DNA of 64,000 nucleotides from Mucilaginibacter empetricola (GTDB taxonomy: Bacteria > Bacteroidota > Bacteroidia > Sphingobacteriales > Sphingobacteriaceae): contig NZ_JANUBZ010000001.1 in the NCBI RefSeq assembly GCF_024808665.1, positions 558,001 through 622,000 of the forward strand, read 5' to 3'. The translations under genes and the position numbers were made by a program. Below are positions 1 through 9,016 of this stretch, piece by piece. Every line of letters starts with the position of its first letter. Positions within the stretch are counted from its first letter, which is position 1. The notes beneath the pieces were generated by a model, which did not search any database, was not told where the DNA came from, and saw only the letters and a list, made by a program, of their open reading frames with translations.

Positions 1-1
1 T

Positions 2-1033
2 GAGTTCGGTTTTGAATTTAACGAGCAAATCATTGCTGACAGTACGTTAGCAATGATTTTTGCCGTTTGCAATCCTCTAAATTCGAAAGAAGGCCAAATT
101 TGTCTTGCGTTACAAATACTATGTGGTTTTAGTGTAGAAGAAATTGCCGATGCCCTTCTTTCTAAAAAAGAAACCATTAAAAAACGCTTGCTGCGAGCAA
201 GGGCTATTTTAAGAAACGGTGCTTTCGAGATAAAACCATTAAAAGAAAGTGATATATCATCAAGACTAAATATAGTTCTTAAAACTTTGTATCTTTTATT
301 TAACGAAGGCTACTTTTCCAAATCTAACAATAAATTGATTCGTAAGGATTTGTGCCTGGAAGCTCTAAGGTTAAATTTGGCATTAACAGAACACGAACTT
401 ACCAATACACCTAACGTAAATGCATTATTGAGTTTGATGTGCTATCAAAGTTCAAGGCTGGACGCAAGAACAGATAATGGAGGGGAAAAGATTGTTTTTA
501 ATGAGCAGGATAAAAAACTTTGGGATGACGATTTGATTCATAAAGGGAACTATTATTTAGTATGTGCTTTTACTGGTGACAGTGCATCAACATATCATTT
601 GGAAGCTGCAATTGCCTATTGGCACACTACTAATGATAAAGATAAATGGCATCACATTTTAGATTTGTATAATCAGCTAATTGGTATCAACTCTTCATCT
701 TCCATAGCTTTAAATAGATTATTTGCTGTTTTCAATATTAATGGAATTGATGCAGCAATCGCCGAAGCTGAATTTTTGGATATAAAAAAAAACAACTACT
801 ACCATCAATTATTAGCCTTCCTTTATACAAAAAAAAATCCGTCAAAAGCTTTGAAGCATTATGAACAAGCTATCTCTATAACAAGATCAAAAATTGAGAG
901 GCAAATGCTCAGAAAAAAAATGTTAGCCTTACAGATCGAGAATAATCAGCAACCAATCGTATTGGGTTTACGGACCAATATCCAGTACGATGATCCAGTG
1001 ACGGGCTCATCAACTTTATCTAGCGTTTCGTAG
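2..1033 (+). CDS. ECF sigma factor of the SigJ/DUF6596 type (5' end outside window)
   Basis: The reading frame is open from base 2, so the gene begins before the window. The visible part starts at the end of sigma region 2, then has sigma-70 region 4 with the helix-turn-helix around the motif FSVEEIADALLSKKETIKKR, then the long all-alpha C-terminal extension (DUF6596) that marks this ECF class. Such factors usually sit next to a YCII-domain gene and respond to unknown signals; that neighbour is not visible. The last 30 or so residues are probably not native: they run 88 bp into the convergent acetyltransferase gene, and family members usually end near the KKMLAL segment. A junction or lost stop codon near base 930 would explain this. 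Sigma-factor assignment is secure; the C-terminal end is doubtful. Confidence 0.85.
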   Translation, partial: EFGFEFNEQIIADSTLAMIFAVCNPLNSKEGQICLALQILCGFSVEEIADALLSKKETIKKRLLRARAILRNGAFEIKPLKESDISSRLNIVLKTLYLLFNEGYFSKSNNKLIRKDLCLEALRLNLALTEHELTNTPNVNALLSLMCYQSSRLDARTDNGGEKIVFNEQDKKLWDDDLIHKGNYYLVCAFTGDSASTYHLEAAIAYWHTTNDKDKWHHILDLYNQLIGINSSSSIALNRLFAVFNINGIDAAIAEAEFLDIKKNNYYHQLLAFLYTKKNPSKALKHYEQAISITRSKIERQMLRKKMLALQIENNQQPIVLGLRTNIQYDDPVTGSSTLSSVS

Positions 1034-1557
1034 CCTAAACGTTGATAAAATTTAATGCTTTTAGGGTTGAAAGTTTCCAGGTAAGTGACTTTCATCTGAT
1101 TGTCCGTATCTCTAAGCACATTGCGCACTAATTCTGATCCTAAACCCTGCCCCTGGTAATCCGGTCTTACGCCCAGAATAGAGAGATACCAGGCAGTGTC
1201 AGGAATTGACCCCTGGAGCTTTTCCGCCATCGAGGATGTAACTGTAGTATAAATATGGAGTGAATCATTTCCTAAATTTTGCTTGATAAAAGCCTTTTTT
1301 TTATTACTTCTATTACTTTCATCAGATGCACTTAGGGGTTTGGACCAAATAGAAACGCCATAGTCATGGTCTTTTGGAATAAATAGTTTTCCATATTGAT
1401 CAGCCTCTTGCATCGAGTAGTCAAAATATTTTAGTAAAGCATCCTTTTTATCTGTTGTATTCTCATCTAAAGGATTTAATAGGGCAATGTAAAATGGATT
1501 GGTATTTAATGATTCGTAAAGGGATTCAGCAAGTTCTTTATGTTTAAAAATGTACAT
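946..1557 (-). CDS. GNAT-family N-acetyltransferase
   Basis: This 203-residue protein has the acetyl-CoA binding motif A of GNAT enzymes at about residues 128-140 (VRPDYQGQGLG) and the following FYQRLGYE motif near residue 170. The N-terminal half is less conserved and probably forms the substrate pocket; the substrate cannot be told. The layout, with a long segment before motif A, resembles the acetyltransferases annotated in Bacteroidota as puromycin-type or FR47-like. Its 3' end overlaps the convergent sigma gene by 88 bp, an unusually large tail-to-tail overlap. Confidence 0.8.
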   Translation of the reverse strand: MYIFKHKELAESLYESLNTNPFYIALLNPLDENTTDKKDALLKYFDYSMQEADQYGKLFIPKDHDYGVSIWSKPLSASDESNRSNKKKAFIKQNLGNDSLHIYTTVTSSMAEKLQGSIPDTAWYLSILGVRPDYQGQGLGSELVRNVLRDTDNQMKVTYLETFNPKSIKFYQRLGYETLDKVDEPVTGSSYWILVRKPNTIGC

Positions 1558-1734
1558 ATTTTTTAGCGTTCAAAGTGTCAAATTAATTAAAATTATTGAT
1601 CAGAATGAGTTTGTCAATAAAATATCTGTTTAAGGATTAAATGTTAAGCCCTCTGATTATAAAAGCCTTCTGAATTTAACTATTTCAGAATTTTGGTATC
1701 ACTTGTTACAGCTGATAGTCCTAAATTGTCACGC

Positions 1735-2256
1735 TTAAATATATTTTTTTAACTCGATCAATTCAAGTAGTTGCAATGGCCGACTACCGAATTTATTATC
1801 TGTAGGAAATTCGAATTTCTTCCCGGTAAGTATGAAGCCGCGCCGGATGTAATAATCAATCAATTCCTTTCTCAGGGAAATTACATCTAGCATTAAAACT
1901 GAAAGTCCTCGATTCATTGCCATGTCTTCGGCGTCACTCAGTATGAATTTACCGATGCCGTTTGCCTGTATTTCCGGCTTTACTGTCAGTAAACCAACAT
2001 ATAATTCATCATGTTTGATTTCAAGATATACACAGCCAACTATCGTGCTGTGGCTGTCAACGCACTTTCGTATGATGACGTCAGGCGAGTTAATCATTTC
2101 CGTTAGCGAACCAGCATTCATTCTGTCGCCTTCGATCAGGTCAGCTTCTGTAGTCCAGCCTTGTTTTGAGCATTCGCCCCTGTAGGCGGAATTGATCAAA
2201 AAGACAAGTCCTGGTACATCGCAGGTGAGCGCAGTTTTCATTTGAAATTCTTGCAT
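1735..2256 (-). CDS. GNAT-family N-acetyltransferase
   Basis: A 173-residue single-domain acetyltransferase. Motif A is at about residues 91-105 (TVKPEIQANGIGKF) and the C-terminal YYIRRGF segment matches the usual beta-strand after alpha-4. A second in-frame ATG six codons downstream (base 2241) is an equally good start. It lies 34 bp beyond the 5'-3' end of a Bcr/CflA pump on the same strand, so the two could share a transcript with the pump upstream. Substrate unknown. Confidence 0.75.
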   Translation of the reverse strand: MQEFQMKTALTCDVPGLVFLINSAYRGECSKQGWTTEADLIEGDRMNAGSLTEMINSPDVIIRKCVDSHSTIVGCVYLEIKHDELYVGLLTVKPEIQANGIGKFILSDAEDMAMNRGLSVLMLDVISLRKELIDYYIRRGFILTGKKFEFPTDNKFGSRPLQLLELIELKKYI

Positions 2257-2290
2257 ATGTTTAATGTAAATTTTGATAAGCTGTTAAATT

Positions 2291-3505
2291 TTAGTTATTT
2301 CTAAAAGGCAAACCAAAACGATTTTCCTTAAACAGGTTAAATTTTCTGAAAATCAAATCGGTTTGAAGTATTGCAAAACTCATGATGGAAAAGCACAGCA
2401 TTATAGTTGCCAGTGGTAGCGCGGAGCGAATGTTAAGCAGATTTACCAGCATTGATGATAACGCTCCTGCCAACATTTGCATAGCACCAAGTAATGCAGA
2501 CGCACGGCCGGCATTAGTTCTGAATGACGCGAGACACAAGGCGGTAGCGTTTGGCCCTGTAAAACCCTGACAGCTCAGAATGATAAAAATCAAGATCAGC
2601 AGCGCGTAAAGCGGTAAAAAGCCGGATAGGCTTAGCAGGAAAAAAACAAGCGCAGTGGCGAGCCTGAAAAGGTTTGCCCGTTTTAATATCATCAAGCTTT
2701 GAAATTTTCGCAACAGAAATCCATTCAACTGACTGGCACCAATGAGTCCGGCAGCCAGCAGCGCGAAAACGGCCCCGTAGTGAGGCGCGGACATCCCGTA
2801 AACTTTCATGAAAACCAAAGGCGAATTAGCCAGGTATACATAAAAACAAGAAGCAGAGAACGAACTGGAAATTGCATATTTATAAAATTGCTGCTCTTTC
2901 AAAATGCCAAGATATTTACCGGAGCCGCCACCACGGACGGCATCTTGCGGCTTAGTTTCAGGTATAAAAAAATACACTGCGATTAATAAGCTTAAGGCGA
3001 GAACCGACAGCGTTAGGAAAATATACTGCCATCCCCATACGGCGCTAACATAACTGCCAAAAAGAGGTGCCAGTATTGGAGAGATCCCGATCAGCAACAT
3101 GAGCCGTGAAAATATCTTTGCCGAGTCTGACACTGAAAACAAGTCCCTTACAATGGTACGGGATGTAACAAGGCCTGCACTTCCACCTAATGCCTGTAAG
3201 AACCTCAGACCAATTAAAACATTTACAGAAGTAACCCACAAGCATCCCAGTGACGCGAAAAAATACAAGGCAATACCCGCGCATAATGGCATCTTCCTAT
3301 TTATTTTATCCAGGAGCGGGCCATAAATCAACTGGCCCAGGGAAATACCTATAAAAAAACTGGATAAGGAGAGGGAAACGCTGGAAACGCTGGTGTGCAG
3401 ATTCCTAGCAATCGCCGGAAAAGCAGGCAGGTACATATCAATAGAAAAAGGACCTATTGCAGATAACAGGCCGAGGATAATGATGATATAGTTTTGTTTT
3501 TTCAT
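2291..3505 (-). CDS. Bcr/CflA-family multidrug efflux MFS transporter
   Basis: A 12-helix major facilitator protein of about 404 residues. The start of TM1 carries the family signature GPFSIDMYLPAFPAI and the loop after TM2 the motif GPLLDKINRKMP, so it is a proton-driven drug exporter of the Bcr/CflA group (bicyclomycin, sulfonamide, chloramphenicol type substrates in known members; the substrate here is unknown). I use the ATG at 3505 because the family starts with MKK followed directly by TM1; the ATG at 3523 would add six residues. A Crp/Fnr-type regulator lies 46 bp upstream on the same strand and probably controls it. Confidence 0.88.
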   Translation of the reverse strand: MKKQNYIIIILGLLSAIGPFSIDMYLPAFPAIARNLHTSVSSVSLSLSSFFIGISLGQLIYGPLLDKINRKMPLCAGIALYFFASLGCLWVTSVNVLIGLRFLQALGGSAGLVTSRTIVRDLFSVSDSAKIFSRLMLLIGISPILAPLFGSYVSAVWGWQYIFLTLSVLALSLLIAVYFFIPETKPQDAVRGGGSGKYLGILKEQQFYKYAISSSFSASCFYVYLANSPLVFMKVYGMSAPHYGAVFALLAAGLIGASQLNGFLLRKFQSLMILKRANLFRLATALVFFLLSLSGFLPLYALLILIFIILSCQGFTGPNATALCLASFRTNAGRASALLGAMQMLAGALSSMLVNLLNIRSALPLATIMLCFSIMSFAILQTDLIFRKFNLFKENRFGLPFRNN

Positions 3506-3551
3506 TGATTGCAAAAAGAACATTTTGCAAAATGAAAAACCTTATGGTAGA

Positions 3552-4139
3552 TTAAGAAAGCGCGCTGACCTGTCTTTTTCTCAAAACGCTCAGAAATTCC
3601 GGAGTGATGCCAAGGTAAGACGCCGTTAACCGCAACGAAATGCGTTGATCAAGGCCGGGATATTTCTGCTTAAAGCGGTCATACTTTTCCTCAGCGGTAA
3701 ACGAATTACTTTGAATAAAGCGGTTTTGCAATGCAATAAAACCATGCTGCCATCTTTCCATCGTAAATTTCTGATAAGCAGGGATCCGGTCAATCAATAA
3801 GTAATGATTTGTCTTACTGATACTCAATAGTTCAGTATCTTCAACTGCCTGATAATAAAAAAAAGAAGGTGTCATATTCAGGAAACTCTCGATCTCTATT
3901 GCCCACCAATCTTCTATTGCAAACTTTGTCACGCACTCAATACCTTTGTCGTTCGCATAACAGATTTTCAGGCAACCTTCGTTCACAAAATAATCATGCC
4001 TGCAAATTTCACCTGTTCTGATGAGAAAATCCTTTTTTCGAACCGTCTTCTTTTCCAGTACCGAAATAAAAAGTTCAATTTCTGATGGAGAGAGATATGC
4101 GTACCGGGAAATGCTGGATAAGATGGAGTCAACTCTCAT
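3552..4139 (-). CDS. Crp/Fnr-family transcriptional regulator
   Basis: A 195-residue protein with a cyclic-nucleotide-binding fold (residues about 15-120) and a short C-terminal helix-turn-helix (ASYLGITPEFLSVLRK). It belongs to the large group of small Bacteroidota cNMP-fold regulators without iron-sulfur cysteines. The recognition helix reads EFLSV, so it lacks the arginine of the FNR motif ETxSR and should have a different DNA target from the paralogues at 30.4, 43.5 and 60.2 kb. It precedes the Bcr/CflA pump on the same strand with a 46-bp gap. A -7 element TAACTTTG lies at 4182-4189 on the minus strand, upstream of the ATG. Confidence 0.85.
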   Translation of the reverse strand: MRVDSILSSISRYAYLSPSEIELFISVLEKKTVRKKDFLIRTGEICRHDYFVNEGCLKICYANDKGIECVTKFAIEDWWAIEIESFLNMTPSFFYYQAVEDTELLSISKTNHYLLIDRIPAYQKFTMERWQHGFIALQNRFIQSNSFTAEEKYDRFKQKYPGLDQRISLRLTASYLGITPEFLSVLRKRQVSALS

Positions 4140-4181
4140 ATGCCATTAAGATTTCGCCGACGCTAATAATTGCGTCTAATA

Positions 4182-4189
4182 CAAAGTTA
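4182..4189 (-). promoter_or_regulatory. Bacteroidota -7 element for the Crp/Fnr-pump unit
   Basis: Minus-strand TAACTTTG matches the TAnnTTTG consensus at all fixed bases and lies 43 bp upstream of the ATG at 4139. Confidence 0.5.
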
Positions 4190-4529
4190 AAAATTACTTT
4201 AGAACGGTAGCCTTGGTTGCACCTCTACTTAAGCAAAATATTTCAATGAAATTTCAAATTCCAATTTTACGAGTTATCAAATTTTGCCTCTAATTTGTAA
4301 AATGCATTAATGGTATATTTGAACTTGGTCCCAATGCAGCCTGATTTCGACGAGTTTCCAACTATCTATTTTAACGGTATTGATAACCTTTAACACACGA
4401 CTGCTTTGCTATTTACAAAACAAGGGGTAAATTAAATTTTTGTCTTTCTGCGAAGTACTTGCTGTGCCCGTGAGGTTTTACTTTTTCACGACGAATAGAG
4501 ACTCGTCACCTGTATAATTACTTCAAACG
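4190..4529. other. Intergenic stretch without a recognisable gene
   Basis: AT-rich sequence between the Crp/Fnr promoter and the 3' end of the DHA2 pump. I see no convincing open frame, strong hairpin or repeat. Confidence 0.5.
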
Positions 4530-5951
4530 CTATCTGTCTTTTTTTTGGTTTCTTGATGAGACTCTATAAGGCAATAAAAACAAAAATAAACTAACGATCA
4601 TGAGCAAGAAAATATTAATCCCAGTAGCTATTCTATAGGATGCTAGATATCCTTCCAAATTTGTATCTGTGGCTAATCTATTAAAGAAAACCCCACCGAC
4701 AATACTAATCCCCAATGCTATGGCTGTTTGTTGAAAGGTCGAAAAAGTACCTGAAGCAGCACCGGCAAAATGTGGAGGTATACTCTGCAATGCCATGGTT
4801 AGAAGTGAGGGTAATACAAATCCACAACCCATTCCATAAATAAAGAGAACAGAAACAAGCTGATAGTTATTAATACTGGGAGATTTGAAAAAAGCAATAT
4901 GGAACACCAATGATATAATCATAATCCCAACACCAATCTGTGATACCTTTTTTCCATAAACGGGTATTAAACGTAAAGACAGTAGCGAAGCGATCACATA
5001 ACCGACACCTTGAAAGACGAACAATACGCCTGTTTTTGATGAACTAATCCCAAATCCTGTTTGAAAAAGGATGACATTAATCAGAAAATATGAATCCTGC
5101 ACCATGAAGTAAAACAATACCACGCAAAGGCCAATATTAAAATCTTTGAAACCAAATAATCTTAAATCTATTAACGGTTCCCTGCCATTTTGGAGCTTAC
5201 GGCGCTGATCAAAAACAAATAAGGAAAATAAACTGATAGATAATCCGATTAATATTATACTCCAGAATGGCCAGTGTAATTCGGGGCCACGGACTAAAGG
5301 ATAAGTTAGCGCAATTAACGCCATGGTCAACAGCGTAACACCTGAATGGTCAAATTTCCCTTTCTTGTCATTTGTTTCATCTGTCAGGAATTTGGCTGCC
5401 AAAACAACAGCGATTACCCCCACCGGAAAATTAATGAGAAAAATAAGCCGCCAGCCAGCAAAAAAAGCATGAATATCCGGTAAAACTCCACCTAAATATT
5501 GTCCGATCACAGATGCAATGCCAGCGATAGTACCATAAATACCCAATGCTTTTATCCGGTCTTGATGAAAAGGGAAAAGCACCTGTATATAGGTTATACT
5601 TTGAGGAATCATAAAGGCCGCACTAACTCCTTGTAAAAAACGCGAGATATTTAGTTGCCAGGGATTTTGGGAGAAACCACATAAACAAGAAGTGAAAACA
5701 AATAAGACCATCGATAAAATGAAAACTTTCTTTTTCCCAAAATGTTCACCAGCTCTGCCACCAGTAATTAGGAACGAAGCATACCCTAAAAGATATAAGA
5801 CGATTACCAGTTGAATATCACTGTCTGAACCTTTTATTCCGGTTTTTATAGAAGGGATGGCAACATTAACTATAAATATATCTATCACGGATAAAAAAAC
5901 CGCCGAAGAAAGAATTATTAGTAGGAACCACCTGGAAATTTGCTTACTCAT
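4530..5951 (-). CDS. DHA2-family (EmrB/QacA-like) MFS transporter
   Basis: A 473-residue protein with about 14 predicted membrane helices. The TM1 segment DIFIVNVAIPSI and the GRAGEHFGKKK loop are typical of drug:H+ antiporter 2 proteins. A divergent HxlR repressor gene starts 111 bp upstream, the classic local-repressor arrangement. It is a clear paralogue of the pump at 6735-8138; both share the TGGRAG, TSCLCG and FSTFQQTA segments, which suggests an old tandem duplication followed by acquisition of different regulators. Inner-membrane location is expected; the substrate is unknown. Confidence 0.88.
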   Translation of the reverse strand: MSKQISRWFLLIILSSAVFLSVIDIFIVNVAIPSIKTGIKGSDSDIQLVIVLYLLGYASFLITGGRAGEHFGKKKVFILSMVLFVFTSCLCGFSQNPWQLNISRFLQGVSAAFMIPQSITYIQVLFPFHQDRIKALGIYGTIAGIASVIGQYLGGVLPDIHAFFAGWRLIFLINFPVGVIAVVLAAKFLTDETNDKKGKFDHSGVTLLTMALIALTYPLVRGPELHWPFWSIILIGLSISLFSLFVFDQRRKLQNGREPLIDLRLFGFKDFNIGLCVVLFYFMVQDSYFLINVILFQTGFGISSSKTGVLFVFQGVGYVIASLLSLRLIPVYGKKVSQIGVGIMIISLVFHIAFFKSPSINNYQLVSVLFIYGMGCGFVLPSLLTMALQSIPPHFAGAASGTFSTFQQTAIALGISIVGGVFFNRLATDTNLEGYLASYRIATGINIFLLMIVSLFLFLLPYRVSSRNQKKDR

Positions 5952-6062
5952 AGTTTGGATGAAATTTGAATCTGGCGTTTAAGCCTGTTTTTATTAACTT
6001 TACTAACCAAATATGGGTTCGATTCAAGGTGCTTGCAAGTAGTTTTAAGGATAATACTAAGT

Positions 6063-6464
6063 ATGAAAAATAATACTAATGATGGCCAACAGCTGATTAT
6101 AAAAACAGAAAATACAGATTTTTCAAATGTTAACTGTCCGATGACAAATGCGCTGGACATTATTGGAGGAAAATGGAAATTGTTATTGCTTAATAAAGTC
6201 AGGGAAGAATGCCCAATGAGGTTTGGAGTACTCAGAAAAAAAATGCCATATATTACTCAAGCTACACTAACTGCGCAATTAAGGGAATTGGAGCGTGATG
6301 GTATTATTTCAAGGGAAGCTTTTGCAGAGTCACCTCCAAGAGTTGAATACAAACTAACTGAGATCGGAAAATCACTTATTCCAGTAATGGATATTTTATG
6401 TGATTGGGGCAATGCTTATTGTCGGATGAAAGTTTCTAATAGGAAGCGGACCTCCGGGAACTAA
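6063..6464 (+). CDS. HxlR-family transcriptional regulator
   Basis: A 133-residue winged-helix protein of the HxlR/MarR-like group: N-terminal cysteine (NCPMTNALDIIGGKW) followed by the LTAQLRELERDGIISR wing region. HxlR proteins often sense electrophiles or quinones through that N-terminal cysteine. I choose the ATG at 6063; a longer frame needs a TTG at 6033. It is divergent from the DHA2 pump at 4530-5951 and most likely represses it. A weak -7 candidate, TAACTTTA, is at 5995-6002. Confidence 0.85.
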   Translation: MKNNTNDGQQLIIKTENTDFSNVNCPMTNALDIIGGKWKLLLLNKVREECPMRFGVLRKKMPYITQATLTAQLRELERDGIISREAFAESPPRVEYKLTEIGKSLIPVMDILCDWGNAYCRMKVSNRKRTSGN

Positions 6465-6734
6465 GTAATTGAGGCGGTGTTGTCTTCTTGGTCGTTTCAT
6501 CCACATCTCATCTCAACGCAACCAGGTAAATTTAAGATGCACACGATTCCGTTTTGGGTTGCGAAAGGTCTTCTTAAATCGTTTTCTTTAAATTGTGTTA
6601 CATTTATGTTTCAATCCTGGCAATTGCGCCGGCCTACCCTTAACTCAACAAAACGTATAGCACTTCTCTTTTTAAAATATATATATATTATGGAATCTCA
6701 GTCTGTGGAACTAGTTTAGAACTATCCGGAAACG

Positions 6735-8138
6735 TTAATTCTTAATGGCTTTTGGTAATAAATAGATCATTACGGCAACTATTGCCAGGCAGATTATATT
6801 AGCGCTCAATCCATAATCGAATGCTTTAAAATAATCAGGATGACTGGAATGCTGACTCACAACATAATAAAATACACCGCCAATAATACTGATCCCCAAT
6901 GCCGAAGCAGTTTGCTGGAAAGTAGAAAATGTACCCGATGCAGTGCCTGCAAATTTAACCGGAACGTTTTTTAAGGCAATTGTAAGTAAAGACGGAAGCA
7001 CCAGGCCATTCCCAAGTCCGTAAAGCCCTATCATCACAATCATAATCACACCACTTGTGTATGATTTAAAAAGCAGTATTTGTAAAACAAATGAAATTAG
7101 AATGATGAAAAGGCCTGCCTGCAAAACTTTTTTGCCGTATTTAACAATCAGTTTAGATGCTGCTACCGATGATATCATGAACAGTACAGCATGCGGTAAA
7201 AAGTAAAGTCCGCAATTCATAGCCGTTAAATGAAGCCCCTTTTGCAGGTATACAGCGCTCATTAACAAATAGGCAGTATGGAGCATAAAATGGAACAAAA
7301 CGGCTAACAAACCAATATTAAAGTCACGTATGCCAAAAAGCTCTATATCTATCAAAGGAAATTTACCAAGTTTGAGCTTGTTTTTTTGATCATATATAAA
7401 ATAAGCACCTATGATTACGGCTAAAAACAAAAGCCCAATGCTCCAAAGCGGCCAGCCAGCCTCACGGCCCAAAGTAAGGGGGACTATTAAGCAAGCAAGG
7501 CTGATAGTTAAGATAAGGGCGCCTGAATAATCAAATGCGTTGTCAGTTTTTTGTTCTGTCTCCTTCAGATACTTCCATATGGCCCAAAGCGAAAATAAAC
7601 CTACCGGAAGATTGATGAAAAAGATAAGCCGCCATCCCGCAATTGCAAAATGTGTACTTACTAAATATCCACCTAAAATTTGCCCTATTATGGCGGCAAT
7701 GCTTAGTGTAATACCATACCAGCCTATGGCTTTTGCCCTTTCCTTTTGATCGGTAAACAATACCTGTATAAATGCGATTGACTGTGGCACCATAAAGGCA
7801 GAACTTATCCCCTGAAAGAAACGGGTAATATTCAGCTCCACTGCTGTTTGCGACATGCCGCAAAGGCAGGAAGTAAGCGTGAAGAAAAACATCCCCCAAA
7901 AGAATATCTTTTTTCTGCCCAGATAGTCGCCGGCCCGGCCCCCCGTAATCAGGAATGATGCGCTGCCGAGTAAATACCCGGCAATAACCAATTGCACTTC
8001 TCCATTAGTTGCATGAACCCCTTTTTGAATATCAGAAATGGCCATATTAATAATAAAAATATCAATAACATACAGCAAAGGTGCTGTTAACACGATTATC
8101 AAGGCAAACCATCTTGATTTTAATATGGAATTTTTCAT
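6735..8138 (-). CDS. DHA2-family (EmrB/QacA-like) MFS transporter, second copy
   Basis: A 467-residue, roughly 14-helix drug antiporter and paralogue of the pump at 4530-5951 (shared DIFIIN, SASFLITGGRAG, TSCLCG, GTASGTFSTFQQTASALG segments). It is 41 bp downstream of a TetR-family gene on the same strand, so regulator and pump probably form one operon. The pair of pumps with two unrelated regulators suggests that they respond to different inducers. Confidence 0.88.
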   Translation of the reverse strand: MKNSILKSRWFALIIVLTAPLLYVIDIFIINMAISDIQKGVHATNGEVQLVIAGYLLGSASFLITGGRAGDYLGRKKIFFWGMFFFTLTSCLCGMSQTAVELNITRFFQGISSAFMVPQSIAFIQVLFTDQKERAKAIGWYGITLSIAAIIGQILGGYLVSTHFAIAGWRLIFFINLPVGLFSLWAIWKYLKETEQKTDNAFDYSGALILTISLACLIVPLTLGREAGWPLWSIGLLFLAVIIGAYFIYDQKNKLKLGKFPLIDIELFGIRDFNIGLLAVLFHFMLHTAYLLMSAVYLQKGLHLTAMNCGLYFLPHAVLFMISSVAASKLIVKYGKKVLQAGLFIILISFVLQILLFKSYTSGVIMIVMIGLYGLGNGLVLPSLLTIALKNVPVKFAGTASGTFSTFQQTASALGISIIGGVFYYVVSQHSSHPDYFKAFDYGLSANIICLAIVAVMIYLLPKAIKN

Positions 8139-8179
8139 AAATAAATAGACTGATTTGTATATTTAATGGGTAAATTTTT

Positions 8180-8749
8180 TTAGAGTATTTTATTTAATAT
8201 TTTTTTTGCTGACCTAAGCTCATTTACATCTTTATAGATGGAAGTACTGGTAATCCCACCTTCCATCATCAGATAGATCATTTGAATAAGTTCTTCATTT
8301 GACAGCACCGGGGAAATCCTATCTTTAAATTCAGCTATAATACTGCCGATAAAACTTTTCAATTTATCTTTATTCTGCCGTGTCTTTTTAAGTATTCTCT
8401 CATCGGTACATCCAGCCTCGGCATTGATCTTAACAAATGCGCAACCGCCATAATTTAAATTGAGCTGATTTTGTATGCGGTAATCAAAAAGCGCGAGCAT
8501 CTTTTTCTTTGGATTTTTAAATGGAGCCAGGTAAATATTAGCCTCTTTATACCAATCTTCCTGGAGCTTATCCAGGTAACTAAATAGCAGATCAGTCTTG
8601 GAATCAAAATGATTATACAAGGACCGCTTGGCAATATCAGCTTCTTCAATGACTTGGTTAATCCCTGTCAGATTATAACCTTGTTCGTAAAACAGACGGC
8701 CTGCTGCTTCTATTATTTTTTCCTTTACCACCTCGCCTCGTTTTTTCAT
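8180..8749 (-). CDS. TetR/AcrR-family transcriptional regulator
   Basis: A 189-residue protein with the N-terminal TetR helix-turn-helix (residues about 10-55; GYNLTGINQVIEEADIAKRSLYNHF) and a divergent ligand-binding C-terminus. It is the first gene of a two-gene unit with the DHA2 pump at 6735. A short palindrome TATAC-N6-GTATA at 8790-8805 is a plausible operator for autoregulation. Confidence 0.87.
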   Translation of the reverse strand: MKKRGEVVKEKIIEAAGRLFYEQGYNLTGINQVIEEADIAKRSLYNHFDSKTDLLFSYLDKLQEDWYKEANIYLAPFKNPKKKMLALFDYRIQNQLNLNYGGCAFVKINAEAGCTDERILKKTRQNKDKLKSFIGSIIAEFKDRISPVLSNEELIQMIYLMMEGGITSTSIYKDVNELRSAKKILNKIL

Positions 8750-8789
8750 ATCTTTTTTAACAATGGAATATTGGAAAACAATCCATAAG

Positions 8790-8805
8790 TATACAGAACG
8801 GTATA
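8790..8805. promoter_or_regulatory. Candidate TetR operator palindrome
   Basis: TATAC-AGAACG-GTATA has 5-bp perfect arms and lies 41 bp upstream of the TetR start codon, where an autoregulatory site is expected. Short arms make this tentative. Confidence 0.35.
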
Positions 8806-9016
8806 TTTATAAGATTGTTTTATTAGTTTGGATAAATTCTAATTAATTTCCAATTATTCGTTTTTGTATAGATATTTCGGCAGCTCTTATGGAAGATGTT
8901 CAGTTGCTCCTGTTAAAAAATAGTCTTCAATGTGCCATATATCGCGATTTGTACTGTTTGCTGTTAAAGCGTGCCGCATGAAAATAAGTTTTCTTTAATT
9001 TCCCGGTTTAAGTGAA

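Noticed and set aside
989..1011. The PhzF-like peptide DPVTGSS encoded on both strands at the sigma/GNAT overlap
   Set aside because: The 23-bp stretch is nearly palindromic, so similar peptides arise from both strands. Neither protein is otherwise PhzF-like; treated as coincidence.
6477..6719. An 80-codon plus-strand frame after the HxlR gene
   Set aside because: No coding-like composition or domain, and its end runs into an AT repeat (ATATATATATTATGG). Probably non-coding.
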